From NCBI RefSeq assembly GCF_035975855.1, contig NZ_CP109055.1, positions 744,001 through 808,000 of the forward strand: a stretch of DNA of 64,000 nucleotides. The letters run 5' to 3'. This DNA is from Streptomyces sp. NBC_01304. Its GTDB lineage: Bacteria > Actinomycetota > Actinomycetes > Streptomycetales > Streptomycetaceae. Position numbers and translations under genes: made by a program. Numbering within the stretch: position 1 is the first letter of the stretch; the number at the start of each line of letters is the position of its first letter. The notes under the pieces are model-generated. The model had not been told where the DNA came from, ran no database searches, and saw only the letters and a list, made by a program, of their open reading frames with translations. Below, one piece after another: positions 9,470-17,621 of this stretch.

Positions 9470-10777
9470 TCAGTCGCCGCTCTGGACTGGCTCTGTCGGA
9501 GAATTCACCCGGTCACTGCCCCGTACTTCCACCGGCAGGTCCCGGCACTTCCTGACCGGCGAGGCCAGCAGAATCAGGCCTGCCAGCGGTACGCCGGCGG
9601 TGAGGATCCAGGTGGCCTCGCGGACCCCGAGCGCCTCGCCCAGAACTCCGCCGAGCACCGCACCGAGCGGCAGTGCCCCGTAGTTGAGGAAGTACGAACT
9701 CGCGGTCAGCCGGCCGAGCATGTCGGGCGGGCAGTACAGCTGCTGGAATCCCGCTCGGATCACATTCACCGCGACCACGCCCGCCGCGGTGCAGAACCCG
9801 CCGACGGCGTACAGGAGCAGGCCCGGGCCCGCGAAGGTCAGCGGAATGAGCAGCGACAGCGCGGTGAGGCCGAGCGCGAAGAACAGCATGGCGCGGGCGG
9901 TGCCCATCCGCCGGGCGAGATGCCGGGCGACGATCGCCCCGGCGACGCCTCCGGAATTGGCCACGGCGATCAGGCCGCCCACCGCACCCGGTGCCAGGTC
10001 CACGTCCTCGGTCAGGAAAAGCACCAGGATCGACTGATAGCCCATCAAGGCCACGTTGGAGGCGGCGCCGTACAGGGCGAACGCGCGGAACCAGGGATCG
10101 TGGGCGACGAGCCGCATGCCCTCGGTGATCTCCTTGACCAGCGCACCGGAGGGGCGGGGCTCCGCGCTCTTGGTGAGCGTCGGTTCGCGGTGCCGGATGG
10201 CCGACAGACAGACCAAGCTGATCGCGAAGGTCGCCGCGTTGGCGAGCAGACCGTTGATGGCGCCCACCGTCTGCACCAGCAGACCGCCGCCGCCCTGCCC
10301 GGCGATCTGCGCGGCCGACGCACTGCCGTGCAGTTTGGCGTTGCCCTCCTGCAGGTCCTCGGCGCCGAGCAGGGAGGGCAGATAGACGGTGTACGCGGTC
10401 TGGAAGAAGACCGCGGACACGCCCGCGAGCAACGCGAGCACCAGGAGCCAGGTGTAGTCCAGCAGGTCGAGGGCGTGGGCGACGGGCACCGTGAGGAAGA
10501 GAAGCAGCGAGCAGGCCGCGGAGGCCAGCATGATCGGCCGGCGTGGCAGCCGGTCGACCCAGGCGCCCACCGGCAGCCCGATGATCAGCCAGGGCAGCCA
10601 GGACGCGGCGCTGAGCAGGCTGACCGCGAACGGGCCCACGTCCATGACGGAGAGCGCGGCCAGCGGCATCGCCACGCCGGTGACGGCCGCCCCGAACTTG
10701 CCGGAGACCTCGCCTCCCCACAACAGCCGGAAGTCGCGATGCCTGCGCAGCAGTCCCCCAGGTCCCTGCCGGGTCAC
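9470..10777 (-). CDS. MFS transporter, probable exporter of the cluster product
   Basis: 435 residues, about 12 hydrophobic segments in two halves. The loop between TM2 and TM3 reads GAWVDRLPRRPIM, the family's GxxxDRxGRR motif. The protein resembles the MFS_3/enterobactin-exporter group, which in actinomycetes often exports siderophores and small peptides. It reads toward the methyltransferase operon across a 190-bp gap and is divergent from the A-T didomain gene (309-bp shared upstream region). That position in an NRPS locus suggests product efflux; the substrate is inferred from context only. Confidence 0.87.
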   Translation of the reverse strand: MTRQGPGGLLRRHRDFRLLWGGEVSGKFGAAVTGVAMPLAALSVMDVGPFAVSLLSAASWLPWLIIGLPVGAWVDRLPRRPIMLASAACSLLLFLTVPVAHALDLLDYTWLLVLALLAGVSAVFFQTAYTVYLPSLLGAEDLQEGNAKLHGSASAAQIAGQGGGGLLVQTVGAINGLLANAATFAISLVCLSAIRHREPTLTKSAEPRPSGALVKEITEGMRLVAHDPWFRAFALYGAASNVALMGYQSILVLFLTEDVDLAPGAVGGLIAVANSGGVAGAIVARHLARRMGTARAMLFFALGLTALSLLIPLTFAGPGLLLYAVGGFCTAAGVVAVNVIRAGFQQLYCPPDMLGRLTASSYFLNYGALPLGAVLGGVLGEALGVREATWILTAGVPLAGLILLASPVRKCRDLPVEVRGSDRVNSPTEPVQSGD

Positions 10778-11086
10778 GATGCCTCACACCCCTTCCACGA
10801 AGCTGCCGGTGCACGCGCGCGGGTCTGCCGTGCCCGGGACGAAGTGAAGATCTGCCATGTACAGAAGGATCGTTCAACTCCCTTTGCCGCACCGGCAGTT
10901 TGAGGCGGCAGCTGTGGAAGACGGGTGTACCACGAACCGGTCCGGCTTGTTAGGGTTCCGGTCGGCCACTCCATTTCACCGGCCCGCCGCATGCCCACTG
11001 CCGCGGTCTTCACGGAGTGGCCCTCCACCGCGGCACGCCCTGCCCTGACTCATCACACTTCCCGTCCTTGCTCGAAGGGATCCGTC
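10778..11086. promoter_or_regulatory. divergent promoter region between exporter and A-T didomain
   Basis: This 309-bp gene-free stretch separates two divergent cluster genes and must hold both promoters. I see a TGTTAGGGT element near 10947-10955 that could be an extended -10 for the plus-strand gene, but no convincing -35 partner and no clear palindromic operator. The open frame that runs through it (from 10925) lacks a ribosome-binding site and coding character. Confidence 0.35.
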
Positions 11087-13402
11087 ATGACCACAGGGCT
11101 CATCAGCGACGCCCGGCGCGCGCCCGCCTCGCTGCCCCCCAGCCATCCGCTCGCCTCCTCGATCGCCGCAGCCCTCGTCGTGTTGCACCGCCGCCAAGGG
11201 CACGACGAGGTCTCCCTGTTCTGCACCGTGGCCCAGCCGGCAAACGACGCGGACGGGTTCCGCGGGACCGTCTCGGTGGACTTCGGCGCGGACCCGACCT
11301 TCGCCGACCTGGTGGACCTGACGGCACGGCAGCTTGCCGGTCCGGCCGGACCGGGTGACGAGGGCGCCGTCCGGTTCGTGTACGGCGACGGCGACGCGTC
11401 GGAGACGAGCCCCGCCCTACGCGCATCGACCAATACGGCGGGCCTGGTCACCTTCACCGTCGACGACGGGGTGCCGGTGCCGGCCGGGCAGCTCGCCGCG
11501 GCGCTCGACTCCGGGACCTCGGACCGCACCCGGCCGGTATCGCACCTCACCCTGCTCGGGCCCGGCGAACTGGCCGAACTGACGGCCCTCAACGGCTCGG
11601 GGCAGGCAGCCGAGCCCGCGCGCTGCCTCCATGAACTGGTCGCCGACCAGGCCGCCCAGCGCCCTGCTGCGATCGCGGTGGACTGCGGCGACGTGTCCCT
11701 GACCTACCGGGAACTGGTGGACCGCTCCACGGCGCTGGCCCGCGCACTGCGTACGGCAGGCGTCACCACGGACTCCGTCGTCGGCGTACTGCACCACCGC
11801 TCACCGGAGTTGATCGTCTCGCTGCTCGCGGTACTGCGGGCGGGCGGCGCATACCTGGCGCTCGACCCGGACGATCCGGTGGCCCGCCACCGGCAGCTCC
11901 TGGACACGGTCGGCGTCCAAGTGGTCCTGGCCGGTGCGGACTTGGCGGACCTCGCGGCGGGCCACGGCCGCACCGTCGTGATCCCCGAGACCGAGGGGAC
12001 CGACTCGTCCGAGCCGGTATCGAGCGACGAGCCTGTCGCCGTCACCCCGCTCAACCTCGCCTATGTGAGCTTCACTTCGGGCTCCACCGGCGAACCGAAG
12101 GGCGTCGGCGTACCGCACCGGGCGGTCGCCCGGCTGCTGCGCGGCGCCGACTGGGTCGACATCGGCCCCGACGACGTCTTCCTGGAGCTGGCGCCGGTCG
12201 CCTTCGACGCCTCGACCATCGAGGTGTGGGGTCCGCTCCTCAACGGCGGCCGGGTGGTGATCCACCCCGGCGGCACCGTGGAACTCGACGAACTCGCCAA
12301 GACCGTCGTCGACCACCAGGTCACCGTGCTGCTGCTCACCACGGGCCTGTTCAACCAGATGGTGACCGAGCACCTGGGTGCGTTCGCAGGCGTACGTCAC
12401 GTCCTGACCGGCGGCGACACCGCCTCCCCCGCACACGTACGGCGTCTCCTGGACGCGTATCCCGCACTGCGGTTCACCAATGGCTACGGTCCGACCGAGA
12501 ACACCTCGTACACCACCTGCTGGACCTCGCGGGACCTGCCGGGCGAGGGGCCCGTGCCGATCGGCCCTCCGATCAGCGGCACCAGGATCGCGATCCTCGA
12601 CGCGGGCCTCGCGCCGGTGCCGGTCGGGGTGGTCGGGGAGCTGTACGCCAGCGGCGACGGGCTGGCCCGCGGCTATGCCGCCCGGCCCGGCGCCACCGCC
12701 GAGCGCTTCGTCGCCGACCCGTACGCGCCGGAGCCGGGCTCGCGGATGTACCGCACCGGTGACCTGGTGCGCCGACTGCCCGACGGGAGCGTGGAGTTCA
12801 TCGGCCGGGTCGACCAGCAGGTGAAGGTGCGGGGCTTCCGGGTCGAGCTCGGTCACGTGGAAGCGGCCCTCAAGCGCCGTGCGGGGGTGCGCGAGGCGGT
12901 GGTCGTGGCGCAGCAGGACGCGGTGGGCAACAAGCGGCTGCTGGCGTACGCGGTCGCCGAGGACGCGTTCTTCGACGACCTCGACGGCTTCGGCCGGCAG
13001 GTGCTGGCCGAGCTCCGCTCGGAGCTGCCCTCGTACATGGTGCCGTGGGCGCTGCTGTGCCGCCGCGAGCTGCCGCTCAACAAGAACGGCAAGGTCGACC
13101 GCAAGGCCCTGCCGGCCGTGCACCGCGCGGTACGCACCTTGCCCACCGACTACTCGGCGCCGGCCACCGCCACCGAGCAGCTCCTTGCCGACGCCTGGGG
13201 CGAGATCCTGGACGTGGAGCCGGTCGGCGTGCACGACAACTTCTTCGACCTGGGCGGCCACTCCCTGCTCGCGGCGGGGCTCATCGCCCGCATCCAGCGC
13301 GACTTCGGGGTCGAACTCAACGCCCGTACGCTCTACACAAAGCCGACCGTGGCGGGCCTCGCCGAGGAGATCGGGGGTCAGGCCGTGTCCGGCGCATCAT
13401 GA
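11087..13402 (+). CDS. stand-alone NRPS adenylation-carrier (A-T) didomain with truncated condensation-like N-terminus
   Basis: 771 residues. Residues 1-175 resemble only the C-terminal half of a condensation domain and have no HHxxxDG. An adenylation domain follows (about 180-650: [41 protein letters not shown]), then a carrier with DNFFDLGGHSLL, phosphopantetheine Ser726. By the GrsA alignment the specificity residues read D-A-I-L-L-G-G-S-Y, which I cannot assign. With no condensation activity it should load a free amino acid for tailoring, as NovH or NikP1 do with their P450s. The open frame begins at 10925, but the ATG at 11087, preceded by GAAGGGA, fits better. It is divergent from the exporter. 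Confidence 0.88.
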   Translation: MTTGLISDARRAPASLPPSHPLASSIAAALVVLHRRQGHDEVSLFCTVAQPANDADGFRGTVSVDFGADPTFADLVDLTARQLAGPAGPGDEGAVRFVYGDGDASETSPALRASTNTAGLVTFTVDDGVPVPAGQLAAALDSGTSDRTRPVSHLTLLGPGELAELTALNGSGQAAEPARCLHELVADQAAQRPAAIAVDCGDVSLTYRELVDRSTALARALRTAGVTTDSVVGVLHHRSPELIVSLLAVLRAGGAYLALDPDDPVARHRQLLDTVGVQVVLAGADLADLAAGHGRTVVIPETEGTDSSEPVSSDEPVAVTPLNLAYVSFTSGSTGEPKGVGVPHRAVARLLRGADWVDIGPDDVFLELAPVAFDASTIEVWGPLLNGGRVVIHPGGTVELDELAKTVVDHQVTVLLLTTGLFNQMVTEHLGAFAGVRHVLTGGDTASPAHVRRLLDAYPALRFTNGYGPTENTSYTTCWTSRDLPGEGPVPIGPPISGTRIAILDAGLAPVPVGVVGELYASGDGLARGYAARPGATAERFVADPYAPEPGSRMYRTGDLVRRLPDGSVEFIGRVDQQVKVRGFRVELGHVEAALKRRAGVREAVVVAQQDAVGNKRLLAYAVAEDAFFDDLDGFGRQVLAELRSELPSYMVPWALLCRRELPLNKNGKVDRKALPAVHRAVRTLPTDYSAPATATEQLLADAWGEILDVEPVGVHDNFFDLGGHSLLAAGLIARIQRDFGVELNARTLYTKPTVAGLAEEIGGQAVSGAS

Positions 13403-13472
13403 GACGGCGCCGCACGGATTTCGGCTGCCGAGGCCGGGTGCGTACCGTGCGTCACGGGATACATTCCCGTTC

Positions 13473-14012
13473 ATGGGCGGCGACGACGACTACCTGGACA
13501 AGAGCCCGGCTGCCGGGCGGATGGGGAAGGCCGCCGAGTACCTGGTCGCGGCCTCGTCGATCCTGGCCACCGGCGGCGAACTGAACGTCTCCACCTCCCT
13601 CGTCGACGACGAAGGGGTGGACCTCGTCTTCCACCGGCGGGGGAGCTCCGCGACGCTGGCCGTGCAGGTGAAGGCCCGCATGTCCACCGGGTCCCAGGTC
13701 CGGCAGGGCCGGCTGATGGCCTTCGTGCGGGCCCAGACGTTCCAGCCGCGCGGCAATCTGGACCTGCTGTTCATCGCCGTGGAGGTCAAGGAGGCGTCGA
13801 TCATGGCGGCTTGGCTGATACCGAGTGAGACCTTCAGCACGATGGTGGGCGAGCCGAACAACCAGGGGCGCTTCAGGTTCTCGGCTTCGATCAAGCTCGA
13901 GTCGAAGGACCGCTGGACTCCGTACCGTGTGCCCGGTGTTGAGCTGCCGCAGCGGATTCTCGACCGGCTTGCCGAGCTGGAGCAGGGGGAACGGTCCCGA
14001 GAGCTGGGTTGA
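13473..14012 (+). CDS. hypothetical protein, PD-(D/E)XK nuclease-like (DUF4365-type)
   Basis: 179 residues. After GKAAEYLVAASSILATGG comes a pattern of the restriction-endonuclease fold: Glu in the first helix, then DDEGVDLVFHRRG and LAVQVKAR (D-x(n)-QxK). This is the arrangement in DUF4365-like proteins. Their substrates are unknown, though some occur in defence contexts. The remaining sequence (PRGNLDLLFIAVEVK, WLIPSETFSTMV) fits the later strands. The ATG at 13473 lies 70 bp after the NRPS stop with no clear Shine-Dalgarno. It looks unrelated to peptide synthesis and starts the island of non-cluster genes. Confidence 0.7.
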   Translation: MGGDDDYLDKSPAAGRMGKAAEYLVAASSILATGGELNVSTSLVDDEGVDLVFHRRGSSATLAVQVKARMSTGSQVRQGRLMAFVRAQTFQPRGNLDLLFIAVEVKEASIMAAWLIPSETFSTMVGEPNNQGRFRFSASIKLESKDRWTPYRVPGVELPQRILDRLAELEQGERSRELG

Positions 14013-14045
14013 AGTTGAAGGGGTGCCTGTCTCGGCCGGGCGCGG

Positions 14046-14924
14046 CTATGCGAGCACCGTACGGAGGGTGCGTTCGCCGATGCCGTGCATCAGCGGGTTG
14101 TCCGCCGAGTGCGTCAGGAAGGCCAGGGACAGGGCGAGCGCCCAGCCACGGGCCCGCTCCCAAGTCGCGTCGTCCGCCCGCCCATAGGCCTGTCGCAGGG
14201 CGGCGCGCTGCGGCGCGGTGAACAGCATCCAGGCCACGGACAGGTCGGTGGCCGGATCGCCCGCGGTGATGTCCCCGAAGTCGATCACGGCGCTGATCTG
14301 CCCGTGGTCGACCAGGATGTTGGCCGGGTGCAGGTCACCGTGCAGCCACAGCGGCGGCCCGTCCCAAGCAGGCGTGGCAACGGCCGTCTCCCAGACGCGC
14401 AGTGCGGCTGCGCGGTCGGCCGGGTCGACGTGCGCCAGGGCGGTCAGGACGCCCTCGGCTCTTCCGGCCAGCGGAATGCCGCGAAACGCGTTGGCGGGCG
14501 CCTGCGAAGGGGCTGGGGCGTGCAGCGCGTCCAGGAAGCCGCCGAGTGCCCCCGCGCCCGACCAGGGATCGTCGAGCTCCGATCGCGCCGCGATCCGGCC
14601 CGGGAGGAACGGCACGACGCTCCAGCCCCACGGATAGTGAGCCGTTGGCCGCCCGACCCGTACCGGCGAAGGTACGGGCAAGGGCAGACGGCCGGCCAAC
14701 TCCGGCAACCACCGCTGCTCGTGCGCGACGAGCTCGGCGGCCAGGGCGCGCCGCGGCAACCGGACGAGGAACTCCTCGCCGAGCCGGCACACGAGGTTGT
14801 CCCAGCCGTTGGCCAGCACCGCCACCGGCAGGTCCGCGAGGTCGGGGTGCTGCTCGCCGAGCAGACGGCGCACCAACTCGACGGAGACGGGAACCTCGGC
14901 GGCGGGCATCCGGTGAACGGTCAC
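14046..14924 (-). CDS. aminoglycoside phosphotransferase (APH)-family kinase
   Basis: 292 residues with the APH/choline-kinase fold. The catalytic loop is WLHGDLHPANIL (193-204; base D197, metal ligand N202), the second metal site is VIDFGD (213-218), and the N-lobe has GWDNLVCRLGEEFLVRLPR. Most actinobacterial members of this type phosphorylate unknown small molecules and do not give drug resistance. The start is a GTG at 14924 without a strong Shine-Dalgarno. A resistance role for this cluster cannot be excluded but nothing specific supports it. Confidence 0.82.
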   Translation of the reverse strand: MTVHRMPAAEVPVSVELVRRLLGEQHPDLADLPVAVLANGWDNLVCRLGEEFLVRLPRRALAAELVAHEQRWLPELAGRLPLPVPSPVRVGRPTAHYPWGWSVVPFLPGRIAARSELDDPWSGAGALGGFLDALHAPAPSQAPANAFRGIPLAGRAEGVLTALAHVDPADRAAALRVWETAVATPAWDGPPLWLHGDLHPANILVDHGQISAVIDFGDITAGDPATDLSVAWMLFTAPQRAALRQAYGRADDATWERARGWALALSLAFLTHSADNPLMHGIGERTLRTVLA

Positions 14925-14986
14925 ATCGAGACCCTACGGCTGCGGCCCGGCGCGCCAGGGGTCCACCACCGCGACAGCCGCAAGAT

Positions 14987-15502
14987 CTAGTAGTACCCCT
15001 TCGCCCCGTCCAGCAGCTCCCGCACGATGTCCGCGTGCCCCGCGTGCCGTCCGGTCTCCTCGACGAGGTGGAGGAGGATCCAGCGGAGGTTGGCGCTGCC
15101 GGAGCGGTAGTCGGGGTGGCGGCCGACGTCGTCCAGGGAGGCTGCCGCCACGATCTCGTCGCTGCGGGCGCACTGGGCCTCGTACTCCGCGAGCAGTTGC
15201 TTCAGCGGGGCGCCGTCGGTGCGCCAGTCGGCGCCCTCGTCCGTCTCGTCGAAGGACGGGTTCTGTGTCTTGTCGCCGCCGAGGAACAGCACCTCCAGCC
15301 AGGTGTGTTCGACCCACCGCATATGGCGGATGAGCCCGGCCATCGTCATCGCCGGCGAGGTCGGGACGACCGAGCGGTGTGCGTCCTCCTCACTGAGGCC
15401 GTCGCACTTCCATCGCAGGATCTGCCGCTGCAGATCCAGCCATCCGGTGAGTGCGGTCCGCTCGTCGGCCTGCATGGGGGGACGTTCAAGTGAAGGCGCC
15501 AT
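14987..15502 (-). CDS. DinB/DUF664 family protein
   Basis: 171 residues from the ATG at 15502; a GTG at 15514 in the same frame is an alternative, and neither has a clear ribosome site. The sequence is a four-helix DinB-like bundle, with histidines of the family's metal site in MAGLIRHMRWVEHTWLEVLF and WILLHLVEETGRHAGHADIVRELLDG. The latter matches the DUF664 terminal signature almost exactly. Some DinB relatives are mycothiol- or bacillithiol-dependent transferases; the role here is unknown. It is 62 bp upstream of the APH-like gene on the same strand and divergent from the S66 peptidase. Confidence 0.82.
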   Translation of the reverse strand: MAPSLERPPMQADERTALTGWLDLQRQILRWKCDGLSEEDAHRSVVPTSPAMTMAGLIRHMRWVEHTWLEVLFLGGDKTQNPSFDETDEGADWRTDGAPLKQLLAEYEAQCARSDEIVAAASLDDVGRHPDYRSGSANLRWILLHLVEETGRHAGHADIVRELLDGAKGYY

Positions 15503-15634
15503 GCTTGCGGACACTAGGGCGCCCGGCCGTCGGCTGTCACCTGGTATTCAGCTGCGTACGAGCCTGGAAGGCGCTCTGGACGAGCTCGCGATAGCCGCTG
15601 CGTCCGACGGCCGGTCGCCTCCTATGATCACCGG

Positions 15635-16678
15635 ATGACGGACCCTCTCTACCCCGCGAAGCCCCGACCCGGAGACCTGGTTGCGGTGCTGTCACCCTCA
15701 GCCGGTCTGCCCGGTGTCTTCCCCCTGCCATACGAATTGGGTCTGCGCAGGCTCCAGGGCGACTTCGGGCTCAGGACCGTGGAGTATCCGACCACCCGGA
15801 AGACGGGCTCGACACCCGAGGCGCGGGCCGCGGACATCCACGCGGCGTTCGCGGACCCCGACATCAAGGCAGTGTTCGCCAGCATCGGCGGCGACGACCA
15901 GATCACCGTCCTGCCGCACCTCGACGCCGCCCTCCTGCGCGCCAACCCCAAGCCGTTCTTCGGCTACAGCGACAACACCAACCTGCTGCTGTTCCTGCGG
16001 AACCTGGGCATCGTCGGCTACCACGGCGCGACCGTGATGGTCGAGCTCGGGCGCCCCGGCACACTGCACCCGCTGACCGCGGACTCCCTCAGGGCGGCCT
16101 TGTTCAGCTCCGGCGAGTACGAGCTCACCGAGGCGCTTACCTACGGCGACATCAACCGCCCCTGGGAAGACCCGAACACCTTCGCATCAGAACCGGAGAT
16201 GGAACCCGCGGACGGATGGTCCTGGCACAACGGCCACCAGGTGGTCGAAGGGATCAGCTGGGGCGGCAACATCGAGATCATCTCCTGGCTGCTGATGGCC
16301 GACCGTGCCGTACTCCCGGTCGACAGCTATGCCGGAAACGTGCTGTTCCTAGAGACATCCGAGGAGATGCCGCGGGCCGACGAGGTCTACTGGATCCTTC
16401 GGAGCATGGGCGAGCGCGGTCTGCTCCAGCAGTTCCCCGCGCTGCTGATGGGCAGGGCCAAGAGCTGGTCGTTCGAGAAGCAGCTGGGCAGTCAGGAAAG
16501 GGCGCTGTTCCGGCGACAGCAGAAGGAGGCCGTCCTGCGTGCCCTTGAGCAGTACGCCCCGGACACGATGGTGGTGTTCGACGTCGATTTGGGTCACACC
16601 GATCCGCAGCTCGTCATCCCTGTCGGAGGGCGGATCCGGGTGGACGGCCCGGCACGTCGGATCACGGTCACCTATTGA
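15635..16678 (+). CDS. S66 family serine peptidase, MccF-like
   Basis: 347 residues, full length for the LD-carboxypeptidase/MccF family. Markers are PGDLVAVLSPSAGLPG at the N-terminus, AVFASIGGDD (oxyanion region) and FFGYSDNTNL with nucleophile Ser112. The later Glu and His of the Ser-Glu-His triad lie in the C-terminal half (LFLETSEEMPR; DLGHTDPQLVIPVGG). S66 enzymes are cytoplasmic; LdcA trims murein peptides, while MccF inactivates microcin C-type aminoacyl-nucleotides and gives self-immunity. The MccF-like branch inside an NRPS locus makes an immunity role worth considering, but the gene sits in an island of ordinary genes and may be housekeeping. Confidence 0.87.
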   Translation: MTDPLYPAKPRPGDLVAVLSPSAGLPGVFPLPYELGLRRLQGDFGLRTVEYPTTRKTGSTPEARAADIHAAFADPDIKAVFASIGGDDQITVLPHLDAALLRANPKPFFGYSDNTNLLLFLRNLGIVGYHGATVMVELGRPGTLHPLTADSLRAALFSSGEYELTEALTYGDINRPWEDPNTFASEPEMEPADGWSWHNGHQVVEGISWGGNIEIISWLLMADRAVLPVDSYAGNVLFLETSEEMPRADEVYWILRSMGERGLLQQFPALLMGRAKSWSFEKQLGSQERALFRRQQKEAVLRALEQYAPDTMVVFDVDLGHTDPQLVIPVGGRIRVDGPARRITVTY

Positions 16679-16749
16679 TCACGGCCACCTGTTGAGCCGT
16701 CGCCCCACGCCCGTCGACGGCCGTCGGCGTCGGTCGCGGGGCAGTGTCG

Positions 16750-17208
16750 TCACTCCGCCGCGATCCACTCGTCCAGCTGCTCACGGGTGGTGGCGGGGTC
16801 GGCCACGAGTTCGGCCAGTTCGTCGTCGGTGTGGTGGCGCGTGGCGACCGCCGGGCAGCGGTGGCAGGCCTGCACACCCGTCTGGCTCCACCACTGGCAC
16901 TGCGACCGAAGGTGACACCGTGGAACCGCGGTCCCCTCCACGGGCGGTGTGGCCAGCACCCGTTCGACCAGCGTGCAGTCGTTTCCCCTGCGGTTCGCGC
17001 AATCGGAGACGCAGTGGGAGGCGAACCGCAGGATGCGGCGCGGCTCGACGCCCTCGGGCACCATGCCGAGCACCTCGGAGGCGGGCACGGGGTCGGCCAG
17101 GTAGACGACACGACCGTCTTGACCGGACCGCACGCCGAGGACCACGGACTCGGGCGCGTGGGCGTCACCGCTCGGGCACCACGTCGGCGCGCAGCCCCGC
17201 TGTTCCAC
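16750..17208 (-). CDS. cysteine-rich hypothetical protein
   Basis: 152 residues with about ten cysteines, in CAPTWCPSGD (if the earlier GTG is used), CVSDCANRRGNDCTL, CHLRSQCQWW and ACHRCP. The spacing suggests an Fe-S cluster or zinc site, but I do not recognise the family. I chose the GTG at 17208 because GGGAGG lies 8 nt upstream; the GTG at 17217 is an alternative. It follows the small secreted-protein gene by a few bases on the same strand and probably shares its transcript. It converges on the S66 peptidase gene with a 71-bp gap. Confidence 0.6.
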   Translation of the reverse strand: MEQRGCAPTWCPSGDAHAPESVVLGVRSGQDGRVVYLADPVPASEVLGMVPEGVEPRRILRFASHCVSDCANRRGNDCTLVERVLATPPVEGTAVPRCHLRSQCQWWSQTGVQACHRCPAVATRHHTDDELAELVADPATTREQLDEWIAAE

Positions 17209-17224
17209 GGTGGTCACCTCCCGC

Positions 17225-17470
17225 TCAGCAGAGGGCGCCGTCAGCGGCGGCGGCGCTCAGCACACCCACCGGGTTGATGCCCAGATCGGTGACGCCGGAC
17301 TGCTGCTCGTGGGCCACGGCCCGCTGGATGCTGTCCTGCAGCTGCTGTGCCGAAGTGATGCGCTCGGCATTGCCCTGAGCCGCGCCGGCCTGACCTGCGC
17401 CGGCGACCACGAGCCCGGCGGCGAGCAGGGCCGCGGCGCCTGCGGCGGCCGTACGGGATGAGTTCTTCAC
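17225..17470 (-). CDS. small secreted hypothetical protein
   Basis: 81 residues starting at GTG 17470, with an excellent AAGGAG 6 nt upstream. Residues 1-32 are a Sec-type signal peptide: a KNSSR n-region, an Ala/Leu/Val hydrophobic core, and AGAAQG as a likely signal peptidase I site. The mature part is about 50 residues, acidic and Gln-rich (ITSAQQLQDSIQRAVAHEQQ), and ends in Cys. No family was recognised. It precedes the Cys-rich gene in a two-gene unit. Confidence 0.65.
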   Translation of the reverse strand: MKNSSRTAAAGAAALLAAGLVVAGAGQAGAAQGNAERITSAQQLQDSIQRAVAHEQQSGVTDLGINPVGVLSAAAADGALC

Positions 17471-17621
17471 GTAACTCTCCTTACGTTGCTGATGGTTGCC
17501 TTCTTTGTGAGGGCTGACTGCCGTGGCCCGACGGATGTGCACTGACGGGCCAAGAGACGTCGGAGCCCGCATTCATGTGGCAAACGATGCTTTCACCGCG
17601 AACTCGACGAACGCTCAAGAA

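Noticed and set aside
9353..10903. 516-residue plus-strand open frame over the exporter
   Set aside because: Composition is Gln/Gly/Arg-rich without domains; the minus strand encodes a clear 12-helix transporter.
12879..13472. Upstream extension of the nuclease-like protein (long frame from 12879)
   Set aside because: That part is the out-of-frame shadow of the didomain NRPS; the protein begins at 13473.
14046..14924. APH-family gene as an antibiotic-resistance determinant
   Set aside because: Only the general kinase motifs are present; such genes are numerous in Streptomyces and no sign of an aminoglycoside pathway is seen.
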